NCBI GenBank assembly: GCA_038232215.1 | Contig: JBBSIG010000099.1 | Span: forward strand, 1 to 8,835 | Source: JBBSIG01 sp038232215 | GTDB lineage: Bacteria; Actinomycetota; Thermoleophilia; Gaiellales; Gaiellaceae | Direction: 5' to 3' | Length of the DNA: 8,835 nucleotides | Shown here: positions 1 through 6,315 of the stretch, one piece after another | Position numbering within the stretch: position 1 is the stretch's first letter | Layout of the letters: every line of letters starts with the position of its first letter | Notes under the pieces: generated by a model | Seen by the model: only the letters and a program-made list of their open reading frames with translations | Databases searched by the model: none | What the model was told of the DNA's origin: nothing | Translations under genes and position numbers: made by a program

Positions 1-1095
1 CAGGGCCTTGATCAGCCCCCACGTGTTGACGTAGTAGCCGTAGGTGAAGGTGCTAGCCGCCTGGGGTGCGGCGGCGCCGAACGGCGGGATCGTCTTGAAC
101 CACTTGCCGATGATGTTGTTCGCGTAGTTCTTCGCCGCCGGGGTGTTGAGGTCGCCTGCGGTTCCCGCGCCGCCGACGTACGCGCCCGAGACGCGGTTAC
201 CGAGCTGCTCGAACAGACCCGGCGTACCCCAGAAGAGGTTGCCGATGAACTTCGAGCCCTTGATCGGGCCCTTGGCCTGCTCGTACGCCTTCAGGAACGG
301 AATCAGCCCCGAGCCGCCGACCGCGATGAAGTAGCCGTCGACGTTCGAGGGCATCTGCTGAGCGTACGACGAGTAGTCCGTCGTATTGAGCGGCGGGAAG
401 ATCCGCTTCGTCACCTTGCCGCCGACGCCGCAGAACTCCGAGATGAATCCGGCTGCCGACGTCCACGCGAAGCTGTAGTCGTCGGCGACCACGGCCGCCG
501 TCCGCCAGCCGAGCTTCTTGTACGCGATGTCCCCGAGCCCGGCGTTCCACTGCGCGCCGTCCCCGTTGAAGCGGTAGAAGTTCTTCGCCCGGACCTTGAG
601 CGTCGTGTCCTGCGCGCCCGCGGAGCCGTCCACGAAGGTCTTCGTCGGGTGCGCCTTTGCGTACTGCGCGACGGCGATCGACTCGTCACCCGAGAGGGGC
701 CCGATCATCACGTCCGCCTTCAGCCGCTCCATCAGGCGCTTCGTCTCCTTGATGGCCGTGTCCGCACGGTCGTTCGAGCAACCGACGCCGACGAGCTTGA
801 GCGGATGGCCGCCGATCTGGCCACCGGTCCAACCCTTGACGGGGTTGTTGGGGTCCACCGGCTTCGCGCCGGCGTACTGCGACACCGCGGCCACGACGCC
901 GGCGAGGTCCTGACCGTGGAACGAGCCGAACGCGCCCTGACAGTCGGACAGGACGGCGACCTTGATCGGCGTGGCCGAGGCCGCGTCCCGCGACGACGTC
1001 GCGGCGAATGCCGCCGTCGCCGCGACGGCCGCGGCGACGACGAGAGCGGCGAGCGGAAGCGCGAGCTTCCAGCTGCGCCAACTTCGATGCTTCAT
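1..1095 (-). CDS. ABC transporter substrate-binding protein, Liv/HAAT type (partial, 3' end outside window)
   Basis: Exported solute-binding component of a branched-chain-amino-acid-like ABC importer; it would capture the ligand outside the membrane and hand it to the two permeases encoded just upstream. The reading frame is open for 365 codons to the window edge, so the C-terminus is missing. The N-terminus is a classic Sec signal: basic residues (KHRSWRSWK, 2-10), a hydrophobic Ala/Val/Leu core (11-29) and a likely AFA-A cleavage near residue 31. No lipobox cysteine is seen, so it is not an obvious lipoprotein. The mature protein opens with IKVAVLSDCQGAFGS, typical of periplasmic-binding-protein fold type I, and later has MIGPLSGDES and a conserved YFIAVGGSG segment. 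The start at 1095 is backed by AGGAGG about 5 bases upstream and by the signal peptide. It is the last gene seen in a VOC-permease-permease-SBP operon, after a 124-base gap. The ligand is unknown; this family also binds amides, short carboxylates and aromatics. Confidence 0.93.
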   Translation of the reverse strand, partial: MKHRSWRSWKLALPLAALVVAAAVAATAAFAATSSRDAASATPIKVAVLSDCQGAFGSFHGQDLAGVVAAVSQYAGAKPVDPNNPVKGWTGGQIGGHPLKLVGVGCSNDRADTAIKETKRLMERLKADVMIGPLSGDESIAVAQYAKAHPTKTFVDGSAGAQDTTLKVRAKNFYRFNGDGAQWNAGLGDIAYKKLGWRTAAVVADDYSFAWTSAAGFISEFCGVGGKVTKRIFPPLNTTDYSSYAQQMPSNVDGYFIAVGGSGLIPFLKAYEQAKGPIKGSKFIGNLFWGTPGLFEQLGNRVSGAYVGGAGTAGDLNTPAAKNYANNIIGKWFKTIPPFGAAAPQAASTFTYGYYVNTWGLIKAL

Positions 1096-1174
1096 GAAGC
1101 CCTCCTGTCGTTGATCGAAGCGATTGCGACGCAACCCCCTCGAGAGAAAGAAAGAACGATGCCCTTGCCTTTGC

Positions 1175-1203
1175 ATGATTGATTCCGGTCAGGAATCAAT
1201 CAT
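1175..1203 (-). repeat. Perfect 12-bp inverted repeat with 5-base loop
   Basis: The arms ATGATTGATTCC (1175-1186) and GGAATCAATCAT (1192-1203) are exact reverse complements around GGTCA. The stem is AT-rich in a very GC-rich setting. On the transcribed (minus) strand no U-run follows, so it does not look like an intrinsic terminator. It could be an mRNA-stabilising or processing hairpin in a transporter operon, or a DNA operator for a dimeric regulator. Each arm has an ATG at its outer end. Confidence 0.75.
1189..1203 (-). CDS. Possible four-codon leader minicistron (Met-Ile-Asp-Ser-stop)
   Basis: ATG ATT GAT TCC TGA reads from 1203 to 1189 on the minus strand. It is preceded by AAAGGAGGT (1216-1208), one of the best Shine-Dalgarno sequences in the window, at an ideal distance of about 5 bases from AGGAGG to ATG. 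It begins 16 bases after the permease stop codon, so terminating ribosomes could reinitiate there. The coding codons fill one arm of the inverted repeat and the stop codon lies in its loop, so a ribosome on it would melt the hairpin. Whether it is translated is unproved; it may be a relic of an earlier gene start. Confidence 0.35.
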   Translation of the reverse strand: MIDS

Positions 1204-1219
1204 TCTGACCTCCTTTCGT

Positions 1220-2266
1220 TCACGCGCTCGGCCCGGCCGGCGGTGCCTCGACCGCGGGCCGCCGGTGGACGTCCTCTCGCCTCGGGCCGCGAGCGAGGCC
1301 GAGGGCGCGCTCCCAGAGGCCCATCAGACCTCCCGGCGAGACGAGGACGATGACGAGGAAGATGAGGCCGATGACCGTGTTGAAGCGCTCGCCGATGAAG
1401 CCGACGCTCTGCAGGTACGTGGTCACCGCGACGTAGACGAGCGCTCCCACCCAGGCGCCCTCGAGCCGGTAGAGGCCGCCGATCACGGCGATCGCGAGCA
1501 CGCCGATCGTCTGGCTGAGGTCGATCGAGGCCGGGTCGATGTGCCCGTTCCACCAGACGAAGAGCACGCCGCCGAGGGAGGCGACGAAAGCCCCGAACCC
1601 GAACGCGAGCGTGCGGTGGAGCGGGACGTTGTACCCGAGCGAGCTCATCCGGACCGGGTCGTCGCGGACCCCTTGCAGCGAGAGCCCGAAGGGCGTGCGG
1701 ACGACGTAGCGGATCAGCGCGTAGACGGCGAGCGCGACGAGGAGCGCAGCGTAGTAGAGCCGGAAGGGGTGGGCGTCGACGCTGCCGATCACGCTCGGCG
1801 CGCCGATGCCGCTGATCCCGCCGAACCCCGACACGTCGGTCACCTGGCCGAAGAAGAGGTTCGCGATCACCGCGTACGTGAGCGTGATCATCAGGAAGTA
1901 GATGCCGACGCTGCGGCTCGAGAGCGCGCCGAAGAGGAGGCCGATCGCCGTTGCGACCGCGATCCCGAGCACGACGCCGAGCCAGGGGTCCAAGCCGAGG
2001 TTGAGACCCTTCGAGTTCGTGGTCACGGCGTTCCCGAGCACGAAGCCCGCTATCCCGTAGAGCGCCACCTGGCCGAGCGACACCATGCCGCCGTAGGCGT
2101 TCAGGAAGATGAGGCTGGCCGCGACGATGCCGAGGAAGAGCACCTGCGTGAGGATCACGGCCACGAAGTAGCGGCTGAAGATCAGGGGCGCGAGGGCGGC
2201 GGCGCCGAGCGCCGCGAGGCCGACGATCCGGTCCGGGGTCGCCCGCCCGAGGGCGGCCCGGCTCAC
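1220..2266 (-). CDS. livM: Branched-chain amino acid-type ABC transporter permease, LivM family
   Basis: Second inner-membrane channel subunit of the importer, expected to pair with the LivH-like protein encoded just upstream. The 348-residue product has about 8-10 hydrophobic segments, beginning around residue 14 (IVGLAALGAAALAPLIF). It has the LivM-type NAYGGMVSLGQVALYGIAG segment and the RTPFGLSLQGVRDDPVRMSSLGYN stretch, which is the cytoplasmic loop that contacts the ATPase. The length fits the family. The GTG start at 2266 overlaps the stop of the upstream permease in a GTGA arrangement, implying translational coupling; a much longer upstream open frame is only antisense-like noise over the neighbour. 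The C-terminal tail (REDVHRRPAVEAPPAGPSA) is short, polar and likely cytoplasmic. Transport direction and class are secure from family knowledge; the substrate is not. Confidence 0.93.
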   Translation of the reverse strand: MSRAALGRATPDRIVGLAALGAAALAPLIFSRYFVAVILTQVLFLGIVAASLIFLNAYGGMVSLGQVALYGIAGFVLGNAVTTNSKGLNLGLDPWLGVVLGIAVATAIGLLFGALSSRSVGIYFLMITLTYAVIANLFFGQVTDVSGFGGISGIGAPSVIGSVDAHPFRLYYAALLVALAVYALIRYVVRTPFGLSLQGVRDDPVRMSSLGYNVPLHRTLAFGFGAFVASLGGVLFVWWNGHIDPASIDLSQTIGVLAIAVIGGLYRLEGAWVGALVYVAVTTYLQSVGFIGERFNTVIGLIFLVIVLVSPGGLMGLWERALGLARGPRREDVHRRPAVEAPPAGPSA

Positions 2267-3321
2267 GCGGGCCGCCCGAAGAGTCCGAGCGGCCGCACCG
2301 CCAGGACGACGGCGAGCAGCACGAACGTGAAGATGATCGAGTAGTAGGTGTAGTCGGCCGGCAGATACGCGGCCGAGAGGTTGGTCGTGAGCCCGAGCAG
2401 GAGCGCTCCGATCGCCGCGCCGCCGAGTGAGCCCATCCCGCCGATGATCACTACGACGAGCGAGTTGAGCAGCCAGTTGGCGTCGACGCCGGGCGCGAGG
2501 CTCGCGAACGAGCCGCCGATCACGCCGCCGAGCCCGGCGAGGGCGGAGCCGACGACGAAGGCGAGCGCGAACGTGAGCTGGATGTTGATCCCGAGCGCCG
2601 AGACCATCTGGCGGTCGTCGACTCCGGCGCGGATGATCATGCCCGTCCTCGTCTTCTGCAGCCAGAGCCAGAGCGCGACCCCGATCGCGACCGCGAGGGC
2701 GAGAATGAACAGGCGGGTGAGCGTGTACTGGACCCCGGCGACGTGGAGATCGACGAACTTGTCGAGCGTCCCCGGCCACGCGACGTCCTCCGCGATGCCG
2801 CCGAAGTGGGCGAGCATCTGGTCGGCCAGGATGATCGAGATCGCGATCGTGATCAGCGCCTGCCGCAGGTCCTGGCCCTGGTTCCAGCGCAGGAACACCT
2901 GCTGCGTCAAGAGCCCGAGTCCGGCGACGCAGGCGGTGCCGACGAGCAGGGGGCCGACCCACTTGGCGAGGCTGACCTGGTCGCTCGTCAGCCCGAAGCC
3001 GCCCCCGCCGCCGACCCAGCGCCGCTGCAGGTCGATCGCGATGTAGCCGCCGAGCAGGAAGAAGGAGCCGTGCGCCATGTTCACGACGCGCATCAGGCCG
3101 AAGATGAGCGTGAAGCCGCTCGCCACCACGAAGTAGAGGCCGGCGGCCGTGAGGCCGTTCAGGATCGTGATCAGGAAGTCGGCCGGGTCGTCGACCGCCG
3201 AGCCGAACGACGTCCCGCTCGCGAGGAAGACGATCCAGAGCAGCGCGAACCCGACGAGCAGCGTGCCGAGGGCCGCGGGGAGGTAGCGGAGGATCCGCGC
3301 GCGCACGAGCCGCGAGCTCAC
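2263..3321 (-). CDS. livH: Branched-chain amino acid-type ABC transporter permease, LivH family
   Basis: First inner-membrane channel subunit of the Liv/HAAT-type importer, 352 residues. An N-terminal membrane segment (about residues 12-30) precedes the family hallmark region NGLTAAGLYFVVASGFTLIFG, then MRVVNMAHGSFFLLGGY. The loop TRTGMIIRAGVDDRQMVSALGIN is the ATPase-contacting EAA-like loop, followed by GGMGSLGGAAIGALLLG near the end. It is longer than the roughly 290-310 residues common for LivH, mainly through the N-terminal extension and a glycine-rich periplasmic insert (RRWVGGGGGFGLTSDQ). The GTG start at 3321 overlaps the TGA of the VOC gene (GTGA). The only Shine-Dalgarno-like sequence, GGGAG, lies rather far upstream, so coupling to the VOC gene is likely. 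Codon use matches its neighbours. Confidence 0.92.
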   Translation of the reverse strand: MSSRLVRARILRYLPAALGTLLVGFALLWIVFLASGTSFGSAVDDPADFLITILNGLTAAGLYFVVASGFTLIFGLMRVVNMAHGSFFLLGGYIAIDLQRRWVGGGGGFGLTSDQVSLAKWVGPLLVGTACVAGLGLLTQQVFLRWNQGQDLRQALITIAISIILADQMLAHFGGIAEDVAWPGTLDKFVDLHVAGVQYTLTRLFILALAVAIGVALWLWLQKTRTGMIIRAGVDDRQMVSALGINIQLTFALAFVVGSALAGLGGVIGGSFASLAPGVDANWLLNSLVVVIIGGMGSLGGAAIGALLLGLTTNLSAAYLPADYTYYSIIFTFVLLAVVLAVRPLGLFGRPA

Positions 3322-3800
3322 GAGTGCACCCGCTCCCGGCCGGTGAAGAGGCTCGCGCGCTCGGCGCCCGGCTGCTGCTCGATGTCGTCGCCGAGCTGGC
3401 GCAGCTCCGTCACGACCGAGCGGTCGAGCGTCGAGACGTCGGGCCAGTCGATCTCGACCAGGTTGCCTCCGGGGTCGCGCAGGTACATCTGCACCTCGCC
3501 GCTCGGCAGCTCGTAGATGGGCGACGACCACCCGCCGTCCTTGATGCCGAGCTCCCGGATGCGGAGGTAGAAGGCCTCGAAGTCGTCGACCTCGACGCCG
3601 AAGTGGTGGAAGCGCGGAGTCCCCTCCTCCCGCTGTTGGAAGAGATGGAGCTGCAGCTCGCCGATCCGGAGCCACACCACCGGCACGGAGAACGTCGGCG
3701 TCGGCAGGCGCTCGGCGTCGAAGAGCTCCTCGTAGAAGCGCGCCGACTGCTCGAGATCCCGGGCCGAGACGCTGACGTGATTGAGGCCTAGCGCTCGCAC
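3318..3800 (-). CDS. VOC family protein (glyoxalase/bleomycin resistance/dioxygenase fold)
   Basis: Small 160-residue protein of the vicinal-oxygen-chelate superfamily, whose members are metal-dependent lyases, epimerases, dioxygenases or binding proteins. Two beta-alpha-beta-beta-beta modules are visible: LNHVSVSARDLEQSARFYEELF (from about residue 6) and FHHFGVEVDDFEAFYLRIRELG (from about 64). Likely metal ligands are His8, His66 and Glu116 (in GGNLVEIDW), with His52 or a neighbour in the ELQLHLF strand as the fourth. The tail after residue 125 is a polar extension. The GTG at 3800 is the only sensible start: the frame stays open far upstream but only antisense to the regulator. No Shine-Dalgarno is seen. 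It is the first gene of the transporter operon and is coupled to the permease, so it probably acts on the imported compound. The exact reaction is unknown. Confidence 0.87.
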   Translation of the reverse strand: MRALGLNHVSVSARDLEQSARFYEELFDAERLPTPTFSVPVVWLRIGELQLHLFQQREEGTPRFHHFGVEVDDFEAFYLRIRELGIKDGGWSSPIYELPSGEVQMYLRDPGGNLVEIDWPDVSTLDRSVVTELRQLGDDIEQQPGAERASLFTGRERVHS

Positions 3801-3870
3801 GGGACGCCCAGTATGACGCCGAGGGCATAGGAGAACTGCGATTTTCCTACAGCAGCGATAGGCTGAGCCT
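3801..3870. promoter_or_regulatory. Divergent promoter region between VOC-liv operon and lysR-type gene
   Basis: A 70-base spacer lies between two divergent starts. For the leftward operon, CATACT (3815-3810, minus strand) resembles a -10 box about 10 bases before the GTG at 3800, giving little or no leader. For the rightward gene, TAGGCT (3859-3864) fits the actinobacterial TANNNT pattern, with its last base 7 bases before the ATG. Neither gene has a Shine-Dalgarno, which fits leaderless mRNAs. No convincing -35 boxes are seen. The geometry is the classic LysR arrangement in which the regulator controls the divergent operon and itself. Confidence 0.55.
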
Positions 3871-3872
3871 AT
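3827..3872. promoter_or_regulatory. Candidate LysR-type operator: two dyads with TAGG/CCTA half-sites
   Basis: A perfect 15-base palindrome, ATAGGCTGAGCCTAT (3858-3872), contains the T-N11-A pattern typical of LysR-family sites (T3859 to A3871). It covers both the putative -10 box and the start codon of the regulator. A second, looser dyad, TAGGA...TCCTA (3828-3832 and 3845-3849), uses the same TAGG/CCTA half-sites; its ATAGG is 31 bases before the ATAGG of the palindrome, close to three helical turns. Two sites in a divergent gap are the usual recognition-plus-activation layout. Binding is inferred, not shown. Confidence 0.5.
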
Positions 3873-4791
3873 GAACCTGCGGCAGCTTCTCTGCTTCCTC
3901 GCGGTGGCGGAGGAGGGCTCCTTCACGCGCGGCGCCGAACGCGTCGGGATCGCGCAGCCGTCGCTCTCGCAGCAGATCCGGGGACTCGAGCGGGAGCTCG
4001 GAGGCGCGCTCGTGGAGCGGCTGCCGCGGGGGATCGCGCTGACGCCCGCCGGCCGCGTCTTCCTGCCCGAGGCGCGGGCGGCCGTCCAGGCGGCCGAGCG
4101 CGCCGCCCGCGGTGCGCGCGCCGCGCTCGGCCTCGACGCCGGCGAGCTCGCGATCGCGACCGTACGCTCGATCGCGGTCGGCATCCTGCCCGACTCGCTG
4201 CGCACCTGGCACGAGCAGCACCCGGAGGTGACGATTCGCCTGCACGAGTACCGGCACCGCAGACCGCTCGAGGAGGACGTTCGCCGCGGCACGGGCGACC
4301 TCGGCGTGGGCCCACGTCCCACGGCGTGGTCGGGGCCGCTCGTCGAGCTCGGCTGGGAGCATTTCGTCGTCGTGCTCCCGCCCTCCGACCCGCTCGCCGG
4401 GCGCAAGACGGTGCGACTGCGCGAGCTCGCCGACCGGGGCTGGGTTCTCTTCGAGCAGGGCTTCGGGCTCGCGGACGTCGTCACCGCCGCGTGCGCGCGC
4501 GCGGGTTTCCAGCCCCGCGCGGCCGTGCGAACGGCCCAGTCGGAGGCTGCCGCACGCCTCGCGGCGGCCGGTCTCGGGCCCGCGATGGTGCCCGACAACA
4601 TCGTCCAGCCCGGGCTCGGGACGGCCGTCGTCGGGATCGATCCGCCCGTCCTGCGGGAGATCGTCGCGTACACGCGGACCGCCTGGTCGCCCCCGGCGGG
4701 CGCCTTCGTCGAGCTGCTCAAGAGGTGGAGCTGGGGACCCCCTCCCGCCGCGGGCCGGCAGCGCGAGGGCGCCTCCGCTGCGCCTGCTTGA
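3871..4791 (+). CDS. LysR-type transcriptional regulator
   Basis: DNA-binding regulator of 306 residues, the usual family length. Residues 1-60 form the winged helix-turn-helix: MNLRQLLCFLAVAEEGSFTR, then AERVGIAQPSLSQQIRGLERELG with the conserved recognition helix, then LTPAGRVFLPEAR leading into the linker helix. The rest is the two-lobe effector domain (from about residue 90, GELAIATVRSIAVGILP), with LVELGWEHFVVVLPPSDPLAG and a GLGPAMVPDN segment typical of the ligand cleft. The final 20 residues are Pro/Gly/Ala-rich and probably disordered. There is no Shine-Dalgarno; a TANNNT box places the transcript start near the ATG. It is divergent from the VOC-liv operon and 59 bases ahead of the larA-like gene, so both are probable targets. 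The inducer is unknown. Confidence 0.93.
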   Translation: MNLRQLLCFLAVAEEGSFTRGAERVGIAQPSLSQQIRGLERELGGALVERLPRGIALTPAGRVFLPEARAAVQAAERAARGARAALGLDAGELAIATVRSIAVGILPDSLRTWHEQHPEVTIRLHEYRHRRPLEEDVRRGTGDLGVGPRPTAWSGPLVELGWEHFVVVLPPSDPLAGRKTVRLRELADRGWVLFEQGFGLADVVTAACARAGFQPRAAVRTAQSEAAARLAAAGLGPAMVPDNIVQPGLGTAVVGIDPPVLREIVAYTRTAWSPPAGAFVELLKRWSWGPPPAAGRQREGASAAPA

Positions 4792-4809
4792 CGCCTCGCG
4801 GAGGCGCCC
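4767..4809 (+). terminator. Strong hairpin at lysR 3' end; possible terminator or attenuator
   Basis: GGGCGCCTCCGC (4767-4778) and GCGGAGGCGCCC (4798-4809) form a perfect 12-bp stem around a 19-base loop that contains the lysR stop codon. No U-run follows, so classical intrinsic termination is weakly supported. The right arm can instead pair locally: CGCCTC (4792-4797) with GAGGCG (4801-4806) around GCG. The two folds exclude each other, and a further palindrome GCCTCGAGGC lies at 4817-4826. Confidence 0.4.
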
Positions 4810-4841
4810 GTAGCCTGCCTCGAGGCGCGCATTCCACGACT

Positions 4842-4847
4842 GGAGGA
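4842..4847 (+). promoter_or_regulatory. Ribosome binding site of the larA-like gene
   Basis: GGAGGA, 3 bases before the ATG at 4851, is the strongest plus-strand Shine-Dalgarno in the window. It fixes this start against the much longer open frame that runs back into lysR, and shows that this gene can be translated independently of the regulator. Confidence 0.75.
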
Positions 4848-4850
4848 TCG

Positions 4851-6278
4851 ATGTCTGAGACGTACCGGGCCGTGATTCCCTACGAGTCGCTCGATCCCCT
4901 GACGATCGGAGCCGCCGACGACGAGAGCAAGGTCTACCGCAACGAGCTCGAGCTCGAGATTCCGCAGGCGAACCTGCTCGCGGCCGTCTATCCGGAGGAG
5001 CCGGCGCCCGTCGGGGACGCGACGGAGGCGGCCCGGGCCGCGCTCGAGGCGCCCTTCTCGGGCCCGAGCTTCTCGAGCCTCCTCTCCTCGGCGCAGAGCC
5101 TCGCGGTCGTGATCGACAACCAGTTCCGGCCGACCCCCGCGTCGAGGCTGCTGCCGCCGGTCCTCGACGCGATCGAGGCGGCGGGCATCGGCGACGCCCG
5201 CGTCGTCTGCGCGAACGGGAAGGTCTTCCCGATGTCCGAGTCCGACATCGAGCTGAAGCTCGGGCGGGAAAACCTCGCGCGCATGGAGCGGCTCGGCATC
5301 CCGTTCCTGCAGAACGAGCCGCGTAACCCAGAGCAGTACGTCTACGTCGGCGTCTCCTCGCGCGGCACGCCCGTCTGGCTGCACAAGGAGGTCGCCCGCT
5401 CGGAGGTCAAGATCACGATCGGGCAGGCGCAGGCGAACCACTGGGGCTACGGCGGCGGCGGCAAGCTCATCCTCCCGGGCGTGGTCTCCGACGAGACGAT
5501 CGAGTCGAACCGCTGCAACTTCGTGCCCTCGCCGCAGACCCACTACGGCGCGCTCGCCGGGCCGATGCGGTCGGACATCGACGAGGTGGCCGCGATGTGC
5601 GGCCTGGACGCGACGATGAACGTCCTGCTCGACACGCACGGCCGCGTCTTCCACGTCAACTTCGGCTCGCACCCCGACTCGCACCGCGAGGCGATTCGCC
5701 TCTTCAACGACGTCTATGCCTACGACGAGAGCGTGATCCGCGAGCGCGGGCCGGCCGACATCGCGATCTGCGGCGTCTTCGCCCCGACCGACCACCTCTT
5801 CTTCCACACGGGGTGGGGCTGCATGTCGGCCGACCTCGTCCTCAAGGACGGCGGCTCGCTCATCTACTGCAGCCCGTCGCCGGGCGTGCACACCGAGGTC
5901 GGGGACTTCCCGGGGCTCGCGCTGATGGATCTGATGAAGCCGTACATGCCGGCCACGAGCGCGAGCTACGAGCAGGTGCTGCGCGACATCCACGCGAGGA
6001 AGATCCAGATGTGGGCCGGCTGCATCTGGGTGCCGATCTACGAGGTGATGACCCGGAAGCAGCTGACGATGGTCACGCTCGAGGAGAACCTCGAGCTGGC
6101 GGCCGACATCGGCATGGACGCCACGACGTCGCTCGACGAGGCGTTTGCGGCCGCGCTCGAGCGGCACGGTCCCGAGGCGAAGGTGATCGTGCTCCCGTAC
6201 GCGCGCTACCAGCTGCCGCGGAACGCGATCCGGCTGCACGCCGAGCCGCTCCGGCTCCCGGAGGTCGCGCACGCCTAA
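4851..6278 (+). CDS. LarA-like protein (nickel-pincer lactate racemase family / DUF2088), catalytic residues altered
   Basis: Protein of 475 residues, somewhat longer than Lactobacillus LarA (about 424). LarA enzymes use a nickel-pincer nucleotide bound to a lysine to racemise or epimerise 2-hydroxy acids by hydride transfer. Family features seen: DNQFRPTP (89-96, matching the DxTRPxP substrate/cofactor motif with Arg93), CANGKVFPMSESD (120-132, matching the GTHRxMTEEE segment) and HWGYGGGGKLILPG (197-210), in which Lys205 matches the cofactor lysine. Departures: the position of LarA His108 reads Val125, the His174 position reads Ala195 with a His two residues later at 197, and His200 reads Arg221. 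It therefore belongs to a divergent branch, and its substrate may not be lactate. The gene follows lysR with a strong own ribosome site. Genes for cofactor synthesis (larB, larC, larE) are not in the window. Numbering of LarA residues is from memory of its structure. Confidence 0.8.
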   Translation: MSETYRAVIPYESLDPLTIGAADDESKVYRNELELEIPQANLLAAVYPEEPAPVGDATEAARAALEAPFSGPSFSSLLSSAQSLAVVIDNQFRPTPASRLLPPVLDAIEAAGIGDARVVCANGKVFPMSESDIELKLGRENLARMERLGIPFLQNEPRNPEQYVYVGVSSRGTPVWLHKEVARSEVKITIGQAQANHWGYGGGGKLILPGVVSDETIESNRCNFVPSPQTHYGALAGPMRSDIDEVAAMCGLDATMNVLLDTHGRVFHVNFGSHPDSHREAIRLFNDVYAYDESVIRERGPADIAICGVFAPTDHLFFHTGWGCMSADLVLKDGGSLIYCSPSPGVHTEVGDFPGLALMDLMKPYMPATSASYEQVLRDIHARKIQMWAGCIWVPIYEVMTRKQLTMVTLEENLELAADIGMDATTSLDEAFAAALERHGPEAKVIVLPYARYQLPRNAIRLHAEPLRLPEVAHA

Positions 6279-6315
6279 CGGCCCGGAGATCCGCGGCTCG
6301 ACCACCATCGTCGAG

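Larger units (their letters stand above)
1096..1219 (-). promoter_or_regulatory. Leader/intercistronic region before the substrate-binding protein gene
   Basis: The 124-base gap separates the second permease from the binding-protein gene, while the earlier genes of the operon overlap. Reading the minus strand it holds, in order: a consensus Shine-Dalgarno (AAAGGAGGT, 1216-1208), a four-codon minicistron, a perfect 12-bp inverted repeat, a pyrimidine-rich stretch (around 1157-1144) and the AGGAGG of the binding-protein gene. No clear -35/-10 pair is visible. Inference: it tunes expression of the binding protein relative to the permeases, which is usually needed because binding proteins are made in excess. 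Confidence 0.5.

Noticed and set aside
1096..1176. Upstream in-frame ATG (1176) as start of the binding-protein gene
   Set aside because: It would add 27 basic residues ahead of a standard signal peptide and has no Shine-Dalgarno. The ATG at 1095 has AGGAGG at ideal spacing.
1175..1203. Intrinsic terminator between the permease and the binding-protein gene
   Set aside because: The stem is perfect but AT-rich and no U-run follows on the minus strand; the genes also belong to one functional unit.
1124..2344. Plus-strand open frame antisense to the LivM-type permease
   Set aside because: Charged Glu/Asp/Arg-rich pseudo-protein mirroring a hydrophobic membrane protein; no recognisable motif.
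3318..6308. Very long minus-strand open frame antisense to the lysR and larA-like genes
   Set aside because: Only its last 160 codons (the VOC gene) look like a real protein. The rest is Arg/Ala/Pro-rich low-complexity sequence typical of the complement of high-GC genes.
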